A DNA stretch of 7,658 nt. Source: Staphylothermus sp. (GTDB taxonomy: Archaea > Thermoproteota > Thermoprotei_A > Sulfolobales > Desulfurococcaceae). The notes below the pieces were generated by a model. The model saw only the letters and a list, made by a program, of their open reading frames with translations. It did no database searches and was not told the origin of the DNA. Position 1 is the first letter of the stretch, and each line of letters begins with the position of its first letter. Positions 1 to 5,473 of the stretch are shown here, one piece after another. The position numbers and the translations under genes were made by a program. The stretch is taken from positions 1-7,658 of the forward strand of contig JAGHDU010000233.1 of assembly GCA_021159785.1 (NCBI GenBank), written 5' to 3'.

Positions 1-69
1 CAAATAAACATATATCCTTAGTGGAACCCCTGCTAGTTCTATGTTAGTTTTTCTATCGTTATTTTTCAT
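1..69 (-). CDS. Divergent gene, 5' fragment, function unknown
   Basis: An open frame starts with ATG at 69-67 on the minus strand and runs off the left edge without a stop, giving 23 residues that begin MKNNDRKTNIELAGVPLRIY. A GGGAG ribosome-binding sequence lies on the minus strand at 79-75, five bases before the ATG. This supports the start and makes the gene divergent from the hydrogenase operon. The frame stays open upstream as far as about 138, so a longer start cannot be ruled out, but only this ATG has a ribosome-binding site. The fragment is too short to identify. Its end (LRIYVYL) is loosely like the first helix of some archaeal winged-helix proteins, which is only a speculation. Confidence 0.5.
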   Translation of the reverse strand, partial: MKNNDRKTNIELAGVPLRIYVYL

Positions 70-110
70 AATAGCTCCCGCTATGTTCTGTTCGCAAAAA
101 TGTATTGACC

Positions 111-142
111 ATACTAGATATTGTGTGTGCCGTATCTAGTAT
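111..142. repeat. Perfect 10-bp inverted repeat, candidate operator
   Basis: ATACTAGATA at 111-120 is matched exactly by its reverse complement TATCTAGTAT at 133-142, with a 12-base spacer. The arms are 22 bp apart centre to centre, about two helical turns, as expected for a dimeric regulator bound to one face of the DNA. The repeat lies between the divergent fragment and the hydrogenase operon and runs into an alternating AT tract (139-148) that could serve as a TATA element in either direction. It could instead form a stem-loop in a transcript. No run of T follows it in the way expected of an archaeal terminator, so an operator is preferred. Confidence 0.5.
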
Positions 143-171
143 ATATATGAAATAATATTTAATTCAATTCT

Positions 172-187
172 TTGAACAGATTGAACA
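172..187. repeat. Short direct repeat TTGAACA x2
   Basis: TTGAACA occurs at 172-178 and again at 181-187, a 9-bp period, in the intergenic region. A partly complementary TTCAA stands just before it at 163-167. Such spaced heptamers can be regulator half-sites, but the region is AT-rich and the units are short, so chance is a real possibility. Confidence 0.25.
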
Positions 188-189
188 TT

Positions 190-241
190 CTTTATTTAGA
201 TATTTATCATTGTTAGGAGTTCCTAACACTATATTATTATT
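190..241 (+). promoter_or_regulatory. Likely promoter zone of the hydrogenase operon
   Basis: Two TATA-like tracts precede the first operon gene: one in 191-207 (TTTATTTA and ATATTTAT) and one at 230-240 (TATATTATTA-like). Archaeal transcription normally starts about 25 bases after the TATA element. The first tract would give a leader of about 50 bases; the second would give one of about 15-20 bases that just includes the ribosome-binding site at 267-271. The sequence does not decide between them. The 211-228 palindrome would cover the start region of the first choice and the BRE side of the second, so either placement suits repression or activation there. Confidence 0.3.
211..228. promoter_or_regulatory. 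18-bp palindrome with a GTT-n3-AAC element, candidate operator
   Basis: TGTTAGGA (211-218) and TCCTAACA (221-228) are perfect reverse complements around a 2-bp centre. The sequence contains GTTCCTAAC at 219-227, an exact match to GTT-n3-AAC, the known core site of SurR, the redox- and sulfur-responsive regulator of mbh and mbx operons in Thermococcales. What is seen is the palindrome and its place in the promoter zone of an mbh operon. The link to a SurR-like protein is inference, and the known extended SurR site has a different spacing. It may belong to an unrelated dimeric regulator. Confidence 0.45.
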
Positions 242-280
242 TCTTACCAAATGATAAGTATTTCATGGGTGTACTTTTAA

Positions 281-748
281 ATGGAGAACCAGCAACAAAC
301 AGGGAAGACTGGAGAAGTTGTAGAAAAGAAAAGGGATTATAAGATTATACGATACACACCATGGTTAGTGCACTTTAATACAGGGGCATGTAATGGTTGT
401 GATATCGAAGTATTGGCAGCATTAACTCCATTATATGACCCTGAGAGATTTGGTGTCAAGCTCGCACCAAGTATTAGGCATGGAGACATATTGGTTGTTA
501 CAGGTGCTGTAACGAAGAAAGCTGCAGAAAGGCTCAAGAATCTATATGAACAAATGCCAGAGCCTAAATTTGTAATTGCTGTTGGTGCTTGTGCTTGTAG
601 TGGTGGTGTATTTCATAAATCTTATAGCGTATTAGCTGGTGTAGATAAGGTAGTACCTGTAGATATGTATATTCCGGGCTGTACTCCGCGTCCTGAAGCC
701 ATTTTAGATGGTATAGTTAAGTTATTGAAAAAACTAGAGGAGGAGTAA
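281..748 (+). CDS. mbhJ: [NiFe] hydrogenase small subunit, NuoB-like (MbhJ)
   Basis: This 155-residue cytoplasmic subunit carries the proximal [4Fe-4S] cluster that hands electrons to the Ni-Fe site. The ligand set of the NuoB/group 4 small-subunit family is visible: C37 and C40 in GACNGCDIE, C104 in GACACSGG and C134 in PGCTPRP. The CxxC form at the first pair is the hydrogenase type; complex I NuoB has adjacent cysteines. There is no twin-arginine signal and no membrane segment, as expected for a subunit facing the cytoplasm. The length is normal for compact group 4 small subunits, which lack the distal-cluster domain of soluble and periplasmic hydrogenases. The ATG start has a GGGTG ribosome-binding site at 267-271, nine bases ahead. 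It is the first gene of the operon and directly precedes MbhK. Confidence 0.95.
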   Translation: MENQQQTGKTGEVVEKKRDYKIIRYTPWLVHFNTGACNGCDIEVLAALTPLYDPERFGVKLAPSIRHGDILVVTGAVTKKAAERLKNLYEQMPEPKFVIAVGACACSGGVFHKSYSVLAGVDKVVPVDMYIPGCTPRPEAILDGIVKLLKKLEEE

Positions 749-754
749 ACCCCC

Positions 755-1210
755 TTGTCCTATAAAGAAGCTTTAAACAAGTTAGTTGAAGAAGGACTGT
801 TAAATGTTTTCGGCGAGATTAAACCCAATAGAAAAGTTTACTCATTTGATTGGAGCAAAATCAGAGAATTATTCACTAAGCTGATCGATCTTGTTGGTGT
901 CGAAGGGTTTTATGTTTCCACAATTATTGGAACAGATTTAATTAATGATGGAACAATCAGACTTGATTACTACGTAGTATTTCTCCCAGAAGAAGAAACA
1001 GTTGTTTTCCGTACTTTTCTCCCACGTGAGAGTCCTGAGATAGATTCCTTAGTAGATATTGTCCCCGGTGTTTTAGCTGGTGAGTGCGAAGCATATGATT
1101 TACTAGGTATTGTTTTCAAAGGTAATCCGGCTTTGAAGAGAGGATTCTTTGTTCCAAAAGATGTTTATGAAAAGGGTATTTATCCATTGAGGAAAGACGC
1201 GAAGGTGTAG
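755..1210 (+). CDS. mbhK: NuoC-like 30-kDa subunit of the hydrogenase (MbhK)
   Basis: This 151-residue protein is the counterpart of the complex I 30-kDa subunit (NuoC, HycE N-terminal domain). It has no cofactor and is thought to hold the small and large subunits together on the membrane arm. The family signature is clear at residues 110-130: E-C-E-A-Y-D-L-L-G-I-x-F-x-G-N-P-x-L-K-R, corresponding to the usual E-x-x-x-YD-x-x-GI-x-F-x-GHP-x-LRR. The start is TTG at 755, eleven bases after a strong GGAGG at 739-743 that lies in the last codons of mbhJ. No other start codon in this frame fits that site. Only six bases separate it from mbhJ and four from mbhL, so co-transcription is near certain. 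Confidence 0.92.
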   Translation: MSYKEALNKLVEEGLLNVFGEIKPNRKVYSFDWSKIRELFTKLIDLVGVEGFYVSTIIGTDLINDGTIRLDYYVVFLPEEETVVFRTFLPRESPEIDSLVDIVPGVLAGECEAYDLLGIVFKGNPALKRGFFVPKDVYEKGIYPLRKDAKV

Positions 1211-1214
1211 CGGT

Positions 1215-2435
1215 ATGGCTGTAACAAAAGTTGTGGAAATACCATACACGCTAGAAATACCTGTTGGTCCCCAGCACCCTGCTCTTCATGAACCATTATT
1301 GCTTAAAGTCTATGCTGATGGTGAGGAAGTAGTAAAAGTAGAGGTATATACGGGTTATAATCATAGAGGTATAGAGAAACTTGCTGAGAAGAACTCATTT
1401 TACAGGAATATTTTCATAGTTGGTAGAGTTTGTGGTATTTGTAACAATGTTCATGCTAATTGCTATGTTCGTGCCTTAGAACAAATACTTGGTATTGAAC
1501 CAAATAATAGAGCAAAATATCTTCGTGTCCTTGCTATGGAGCTAGAGCGTATTCATAGCCATATGTTGATAAATGCCGTTATGGCTGAAATGATCGGCTT
1601 TGAGAGCTTGTTCATGAACATTATGCTTGACCGTGAAAGAATAATGAAAGCCAAAGAAATCCTTACCGGGAATAGAGTAGTTGGAGACTATATGATGGTT
1701 GGTGGTGTACGGAGAGATATAAATGATGAAAAGAGAGACAAATTGATTAAAATACTAGATAAGACAGAAGAACGAATAAAGTACTATAAGAACGTCTTCA
1801 TGGAAGATGACACTATTCTTAAGAGGCTTGTAGATGTAGGTATTCTTACTAAGACAGATGTAGTGAAGTATGCTATAATAGGTCCACCAGCAAGAGCTTC
1901 AGGCGTCAAAATAGATGCGAGAGCTTCGGATAAATATGATGCATATGGTGAGATACCATTCAATGTAATTACTAGAAAAGAAGGAGATGTATGGGCAAGA
2001 ATGATTCTTAGATGGGATGAAGCCTTAGAAAGCATAAACATGTGTAAATACATTCTAGAAAAACTACCCAGTGACGGCAACCCCGTTCCAGACGAGAAAA
2101 GGCTACCAAGAAGATTTCCTCCATGTGAAGCTTTTACTCGCGTAGAAGCCCCACGTGGAGAATTAACATACTACGTTATGAGTGATGGTAAACCTATGCC
2201 ATATAGAGTCAAGATAAGAACACCCAGTGTCAATAACATATTGAATACGGCCCATGTGTATCTTGGGCACACAATAGCTGATATACCAGTAATCCTTGCA
2301 TCGTGGGATCCCTGTATCTCATGTATGGAGAGAGTAACTGTTCTTGATTTAATAACTGGTGAAAGGAAAAGAATACATTTAAAAGAACTAGCTAGGAGGA
2401 GGGAGAAATGGGTAAACCCAAGATACTCGATCTAA
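1215..2435 (+). CDS. mbhL: [NiFe] hydrogenase catalytic large subunit, NuoD-like (MbhL)
   Basis: This 406-residue subunit holds the Ni-Fe centre that reduces protons to H2. Both Ni ligand pairs are intact: C73 and C76 in RVCGIC, followed by H80, and C367 and C370 in DPCISC. The N-terminal loop GPQHPALHEP (18-27) and the HRGIEK stretch (50-55) are typical of group 4 large subunits and NuoD. After the second pair comes MERVTVLD and about 33 further residues, closely resembling the tail of E. coli HycE. A HycI-type endopeptidase probably cuts after R373 once nickel is inserted. Four cysteines plus a processing tail argue against the Mbx/Mbs paralogue and complex I, whose large subunits lack an intact Ni site. 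GGTG at 1204-1207 precedes the ATG by seven bases. The last 28 bases overlap mbhN. Confidence 0.96.
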   Translation: MAVTKVVEIPYTLEIPVGPQHPALHEPLLLKVYADGEEVVKVEVYTGYNHRGIEKLAEKNSFYRNIFIVGRVCGICNNVHANCYVRALEQILGIEPNNRAKYLRVLAMELERIHSHMLINAVMAEMIGFESLFMNIMLDRERIMKAKEILTGNRVVGDYMMVGGVRRDINDEKRDKLIKILDKTEERIKYYKNVFMEDDTILKRLVDVGILTKTDVVKYAIIGPPARASGVKIDARASDKYDAYGEIPFNVITRKEGDVWARMILRWDEALESINMCKYILEKLPSDGNPVPDEKRLPRRFPPCEAFTRVEAPRGELTYYVMSDGKPMPYRVKIRTPSVNNILNTAHVYLGHTIADIPVILASWDPCISCMERVTVLDLITGERKRIHLKELARRREKWVNPRYSI

Positions 2436-2806
2436 TACTCAGGAATTTGTTTAGTAAACCAGCAACGATAGAGTATCCGAAGAAAGAAACGGTTATAGAG
2501 CCAGATGCTCGCGGTAGGCATTATGCTGATCTAAATAAGTGTATTGGTTGTAGCTTGTGTAGCATAGAGTGTCCGGCAGATGCAATTAAAATGACCCCTA
2601 TACCTTCCGAGTATGAGCCTCCGAAGCGTAATCCTAGAAAAATCTTCCCAGTAATAAATTATCTACGATGCGTATACTGCTATAGATGTATTAGCGTTTG
2701 CCCAACTAATGCATATGTCTCAACTAATGAATATAGACTAGCTACTACTAAGACTGTCTTTTCTGATATGCTTAGTTTATCAACCCTCCCCAAGAAATCG
2801 GGGTGA
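2408..2806 (+). CDS. mbhN: Two-[4Fe-4S] ferredoxin-like subunit, NuoI-like (MbhN)
   Basis: This 132-residue electron-entry subunit probably takes electrons from reduced ferredoxin and passes them to MbhJ. It has two classical cluster motifs: C45-x2-C48-x2-C51-x3-C55-P and C88-x2-C91-x2-C94-x3-C98-P. The spacer between them (56-87) is rich in proline and basic residues, as in NuoI/MbhN proteins. The ATG at 2408 lies inside the end of mbhL in another frame; the strong GGAGGAGGG at 2395-2403 supports it, and the conserved part would need no other start. Translation is probably coupled to mbhL. It is the last gene of the peripheral module; the next gene begins the Mrp membrane module. In Thermococcales mbh the N gene ends the operon after M, so the placement here differs. 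Confidence 0.94.
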   Translation: MGKPKILDLILRNLFSKPATIEYPKKETVIEPDARGRHYADLNKCIGCSLCSIECPADAIKMTPIPSEYEPPKRNPRKIFPVINYLRCVYCYRCISVCPTNAYVSTNEYRLATTKTVFSDMLSLSTLPKKSG

Positions 2807-2811
2807 GATAA

Positions 2812-3093
2812 ATGGATTTTAGCATTGTACAGACATTCATAATATACATATTACCAGTTTATGTAGTAGCATTTGTACTCTATGTTATTAGAGCATTGAA
2901 GGGACCAACAATATCTGATCAAGTATTAGCCATAGATGCTATGTCTTATGATCTAGCAGCTTTCCTAGTCATATTATCAATATTCTTTAGAGAACCAATA
3001 CTAATAGGTACAGCTATAGTTCTCGCTCTATGGATATATGCTCTGGATATTTACATAGCTAAGTATCTTGAGAAGAAGGAGGTGGGTGAGTAA
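2812..3093 (+). CDS. mbhB: MnhF/MrpF-like membrane subunit (MbhB)
   Basis: This small integral membrane protein of 93 residues has three predicted helices at about 8-27, 44-60 and 62-84. The MrpF family signature follows helix 1: R27, then KGPTISDQVLAIDA at 30-43. The family consensus more often has Arg where Q37 stands. MrpF-type subunits belong to the cation/proton antiporter module that couples ferredoxin-driven H2 formation to Na+ or H+ movement. The stop of mbhN (2804-2806) is part of the GGTGA ribosome-binding site of this gene, five bases before the ATG. It overlaps the next gene by one base (TAATG), a standard Mrp F-G pairing. Confidence 0.92.
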   Translation: MDFSIVQTFIIYILPVYVVAFVLYVIRALKGPTISDQVLAIDAMSYDLAAFLVILSIFFREPILIGTAIVLALWIYALDIYIAKYLEKKEVGE

Positions 3094-3467
3094 TGATTGA
3101 AGACCTACTAGTCATTATTGGGATGATAATGCTTGGTATAGGAGCAGTAGCTGATTTAATCGCCGCTATTGGTTTGAATAGATTTAAGAACTTTTACTTA
3201 AGGCTTCATGCAGCTACAATAGGTACTATATGGGGTGCTTTTGTCCCATTAATAGGTGCTTCTCTAATAGCTGCTGGTAGTCCATGTTTAGGAGTTTATC
3301 GTTGGTTTGTTGCTGGAGGGGGACTCGCTATTGCTTTCTTAGTACTAATATTAGCGCCTGCTGGTAGCCATGCATTGGCAAGGGCAACTCATCGTTCGGG
3401 TCTTGTAAGGGTTGAGCCTTGTGTTGTTGATCATTTAAATGAAGATATGTGTGTGAAAGAGGGGTGA
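3093..3467 (+). CDS. mbhC: MnhG/MrpG-like membrane subunit (MbhC)
   Basis: This 124-residue membrane protein has three predicted helices (about 4-26, 40-61 and 70-90). The MrpG signature is strong: IGLNRFKNFYLRLHAAT at 26-42 and APAGSHALARATHRSG at 88-103. After the last helix comes a short soluble tail of about 20 residues with C110 and C120. Together with C65 these are the only cysteines, and none forms a cluster motif. The start ATG shares its A with the stop of mbhB, and GGAGGTG at 3078-3084 stands eight bases upstream. MrpG subunits help assemble the antiporter module next to MrpF and the MbhD/E helices. Confidence 0.93.
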   Translation: MIEDLLVIIGMIMLGIGAVADLIAAIGLNRFKNFYLRLHAATIGTIWGAFVPLIGASLIAAGSPCLGVYRWFVAGGGLAIAFLVLILAPAGSHALARATHRSGLVRVEPCVVDHLNEDMCVKEG

Positions 3468-3473
3468 TAATGG

Positions 3474-3737
3474 ATGCTTACGTATGAGGAAATAATGTTG
3501 TTAATAACTGCTTTGGCATCAGTATTTTCAGTTATAGCTGTATACTATGCTATTATAGAGAAAAACCTTGTAAGAGCAGTTGTTTTCTCCGCGATTCAGA
3601 GCACTATATATGCGTTTATCTACTATATGTTCATGGCTCCGGACATAGTTTTAGTGTATATCCCGGTTGCTGTTGGATTGTATCCGGCTGTGATATTGAT
3701 TCTTATAAGTAAGACTGAGAAGGTGGAGAAACAATGA
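3474..3737 (+). CDS. mbhD: MbhD-like subunit (MrpA C-terminal, DUF4040 type)
   Basis: This 87-residue protein has three predicted helices and matches the MbhD/DUF4040 family, which corresponds to part of the MrpA C-terminal region. Recognisable stretches are NLVRAVVFSAIQSTIYAF (31-48) and MAPDIVL (54-60). In this family APD-x-AL is normally followed by T-E-A-x-V-G, with a glutamate in the membrane; here the sequence reads VYIPVAVG, so Tyr62 sits at the usual Glu position while D57 is kept. The start is ATG at 3474, five bases after GGGGTGAT (3461-3468). An out-of-frame ATG at 3470 is too close to that site and ends after five codons. It overlaps the next gene by four bases (ATGA). Confidence 0.88.
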   Translation: MLTYEEIMLLITALASVFSVIAVYYAIIEKNLVRAVVFSAIQSTIYAFIYYMFMAPDIVLVYIPVAVGLYPAVILILISKTEKVEKQ

Positions 3738-4540
3738 GGCATATATTGGGTTTAATCATTGTGTTGCTGTTCATAATTGGATTTAGCTTAGTGCTCATTG
3801 TTGCTGGGAACTATATATTGCCATCACACGAAATCGGGATGTTGGCAAAATATTACTTGTACTTAGCATATAATCCGTGGCAAAGGAACTTTACAGTAAT
3901 GTCGCCGGAAGCAGTAACGAGTATAGTATGGGATTTCCGTGGTTTAGACACTGTATTCGAAACAGCCGTATTTTACTTAGCAATAATTGGTTCAATAGCT
4001 CTTGGTAGGGGAATAGTTAAATACATAAAACCCGAGGAAGAAGAACTAGGTTTATCATTGATAGTTAAAACTGTAACAAGAATATCTGCTGTAATGATCA
4101 TTGCAGTTGCTGCTTCAATAGCTTTACACGGACATCTTACACCAGGAGGCGGTTTCCAAGGAGGAGCTACAGCTGCTGTAGCACCCTTATTGATAATAGT
4201 TATATTTTCCCATTATTACTTATTGGAAAAAGGTGTTACTAAGGATCTTATGTTATTCCTTAGAAGCTTGGGATTAACAGGGATTGCTATAGTAGCAATA
4301 ATTGTATATCTAATAGCATTACCGCAGGGAATTCATGCATATGTTTTACAAAATCAACCAAAACCAGATAGTAGCATAGGTTTACCTGCATATATTAATG
4401 GACAATTGATAAGTGGCACTCTATGGTTCTTTAACTTATTCGAGTTCTTTGCAGTAATGGCTGGTTTCACAATAGTTTTCCTATTGATTACGATTCCAGA
4501 AAGGGCCTTTAGAAAGGAAGAAGAGGGTGAAAAACAATGA
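3734..4540 (+). CDS. Fused MbhE-MbhF protein (MrpA C-terminal plus MnhB)
   Basis: This 268-residue membrane protein has two recognisable parts. Residues 1-98 resemble MbhE, the end of the MrpA C-terminal region: one N-terminal helix, an extracytoplasmic stretch, then VTSIVWDFRGLDTVFETAVF (61-80) with acidic D67, D72 and E76. Residues about 105-255 are an MnhB/MrpB (MbhF) domain with its hallmark HGHLTPGGGFQGG (132-144) and four helices. In Pyrococcus mbh these are two separate genes, so the single frame here is a fusion; no frame disruption or internal start with a ribosome-binding site was noticed at the joint. It sits between D and G in the Mbh order and overlaps both neighbours by four bases (ATGA). 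AGGTG at 3721-3725 precedes the start by eight bases. The role is ion translocation within the Mrp module. Confidence 0.87.
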   Translation: MRHILGLIIVLLFIIGFSLVLIVAGNYILPSHEIGMLAKYYLYLAYNPWQRNFTVMSPEAVTSIVWDFRGLDTVFETAVFYLAIIGSIALGRGIVKYIKPEEEELGLSLIVKTVTRISAVMIIAVAASIALHGHLTPGGGFQGGATAAVAPLLIIVIFSHYYLLEKGVTKDLMLFLRSLGLTGIAIVAIIVYLIALPQGIHAYVLQNQPKPDSSIGLPAYINGQLISGTLWFFNLFEFFAVMAGFTIVFLLITIPERAFRKEEEGEKQ

Positions 4541-4947
4541 TCTCGTTATCGACATATCTATTAACAATAATAGTTACTTCAATGATAATGAATCTTGCAT
4601 TAGCCCTATATGGTATATTCTTCAAACCACATCTTACTAAGAAAATAATTGCACTGACAATACTTGGTGATACAGCTAATACATTTGCTATAATAGTTGG
4701 CTATAGGAGATGGATCTCCCCACATAGTCCTAGCAGACCACCAGTACTTGTAGATTATGCCAATATAAATCAAGAGGATTTAGTCAATTTCGTCAATACA
4801 GCTGTTGACCCATTGCCTCAAGCCCTCGTATTAACAGCTATTGTTATTGGTTTAGCAGTGACATTGTTCCTGGTGTTTCTAGCTCTCCAAATCTACAGAT
4901 TGTACGGGACACTGGATGTTAGAGAAATAAAGAGGCTCAGGGGGTGA
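4537..4947 (+). CDS. mbhG: MnhC/MrpC-like, NuoK-like membrane subunit (MbhG)
   Basis: This 136-residue membrane protein has three predicted helices at about 5-28, 37-55 and 95-120. It carries MrpC/NuoK family features: KKIIALTILGDTANTF (35-50), GYRR (55-58) and the near-invariant AVDPLPQALVLTAIVIG (89-105). The loop between helices 2 and 3 (about 58-90) is longer than in many bacterial MrpC proteins. A cytoplasmic tail with IYRLYGTLDVREIKRL follows helix 3. It should pack between the MnhD-like pump and the D/E/F helices. The ATG shares bases with the stop of the preceding gene, and GGTGA at 4526-4530 stands six bases upstream. Confidence 0.93.
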   Translation: MISLSTYLLTIIVTSMIMNLALALYGIFFKPHLTKKIIALTILGDTANTFAIIVGYRRWISPHSPSRPPVLVDYANINQEDLVNFVNTAVDPLPQALVLTAIVIGLAVTLFLVFLALQIYRLYGTLDVREIKRLRG

Positions 4948-4953
4948 TTATTG

Positions 4954-5457
4954 GTGAAGGTCTTAAAGATATTGGTCGTCGGTATATTTGTCTTCATTAC
5001 ATATATAGTGTTTAGTGGAAGCATTTCACCATATGATCTCATGTCTGGAGTAATAGTTGCCTTAATAATTGCAGGGGTTATGGCAGGATTCACTGTTCAA
5101 AATCCATTAAAACCACTCGATCCAAGACGTTGGGTTTGGTTAATAATATATGCTTTGTACTACTTTTTCGTAGCAGAGGTTAAGAGTCATTTAGATGTAA
5201 TGTATAGAATCCTCCATCCAAAGATGCCTGTCAAGCCGGGAATAGTTAGAGTACCATATGATCTCGAAACAGATTATGCCATCACAAGTGTTGCTAACTC
5301 AATCACCAATACACCGGGTACCGTTGTAGTAGATATAGATCCTAAGGAGAAAACGTATTTTGTTCACTGGATTAATGTAAGAACAACTGATCCCCAAAAG
5401 ACACGTGAAATGATTTCATCAAAGTTTGAATACTACTCGAAAAAAGTATTTGATTAA
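4954..5457 (+). CDS. mbhA: MnhE/MrpE-like membrane subunit (MbhA)
   Basis: This protein of 167 residues has two or three N-terminal helices (about 3-22, 28-47 and 60-78) and a soluble C-terminal domain. That domain contains ANSITNTPGTVVVDID, the diagnostic MrpE motif, and ends FEYYSKKVFD. The start chosen is GTG at 4954, five bases after GGGGTGAT (4941-4948), the spacing seen at other genes here. A TTG three bases earlier would give one more residue but leave only two bases of spacing. In Thermococcales mbh the MrpE-like gene comes first in the operon; here it lies between the C-like and D-like genes. The stop of the previous gene forms part of its ribosome-binding site. Confidence 0.9.
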   Translation: MKVLKILVVGIFVFITYIVFSGSISPYDLMSGVIVALIIAGVMAGFTVQNPLKPLDPRRWVWLIIYALYYFFVAEVKSHLDVMYRILHPKMPVKPGIVRVPYDLETDYAITSVANSITNTPGTVVVDIDPKEKTYFVHWINVRTTDPQKTREMISSKFEYYSKKVFD

Positions 5458-5473
5458 TATGGGGTGATCGTAT

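Noticed and set aside
337..537. Minus-strand open frame inside mbhJ
   Set aside because: It lies wholly opposite a gene with conserved Fe-S cysteines, has no family features, and is a by-product of codon use.
1784..2080. Minus-strand open frame of 98 codons inside mbhL
   Set aside because: It is opposite the conserved catalytic subunit and shows no recognisable motif or operon context.
2788..2803. CCCC/GGGG hairpin over the mbhB ribosome-binding site at the boundary of the two modules
   Set aside because: The stem is only four pairs with an eight-base loop, too weak to claim as a regulatory structure, especially in a likely hyperthermophile.
281..2806. Identity as complex I (NADH or F420H2 dehydrogenase) or as the Mbx/Mbs sulfur-reducing complex
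   Set aside because: The large subunit keeps all four Ni-binding cysteines and a processing tail, the small subunit has the hydrogenase-type CxxC, there is an MbhI-like gene, and only one MrpD-like gene is seen.
3470..3472. ATG at 3470 as a start
   Set aside because: It is out of frame with mbhD, ends after five codons and touches the ribosome-binding site.
4951..4953. TTG at 4951 as the start of the MnhE-like gene
   Set aside because: Only two bases separate it from GGGGTGAT; GTG at 4954 gives the usual five. The difference is one residue, so this is a preference rather than a certainty.
4893..5093. Minus-strand open frame across the mbhG-mbhA junction
   Set aside because: It covers the conserved ends of two real genes and has no supporting features.
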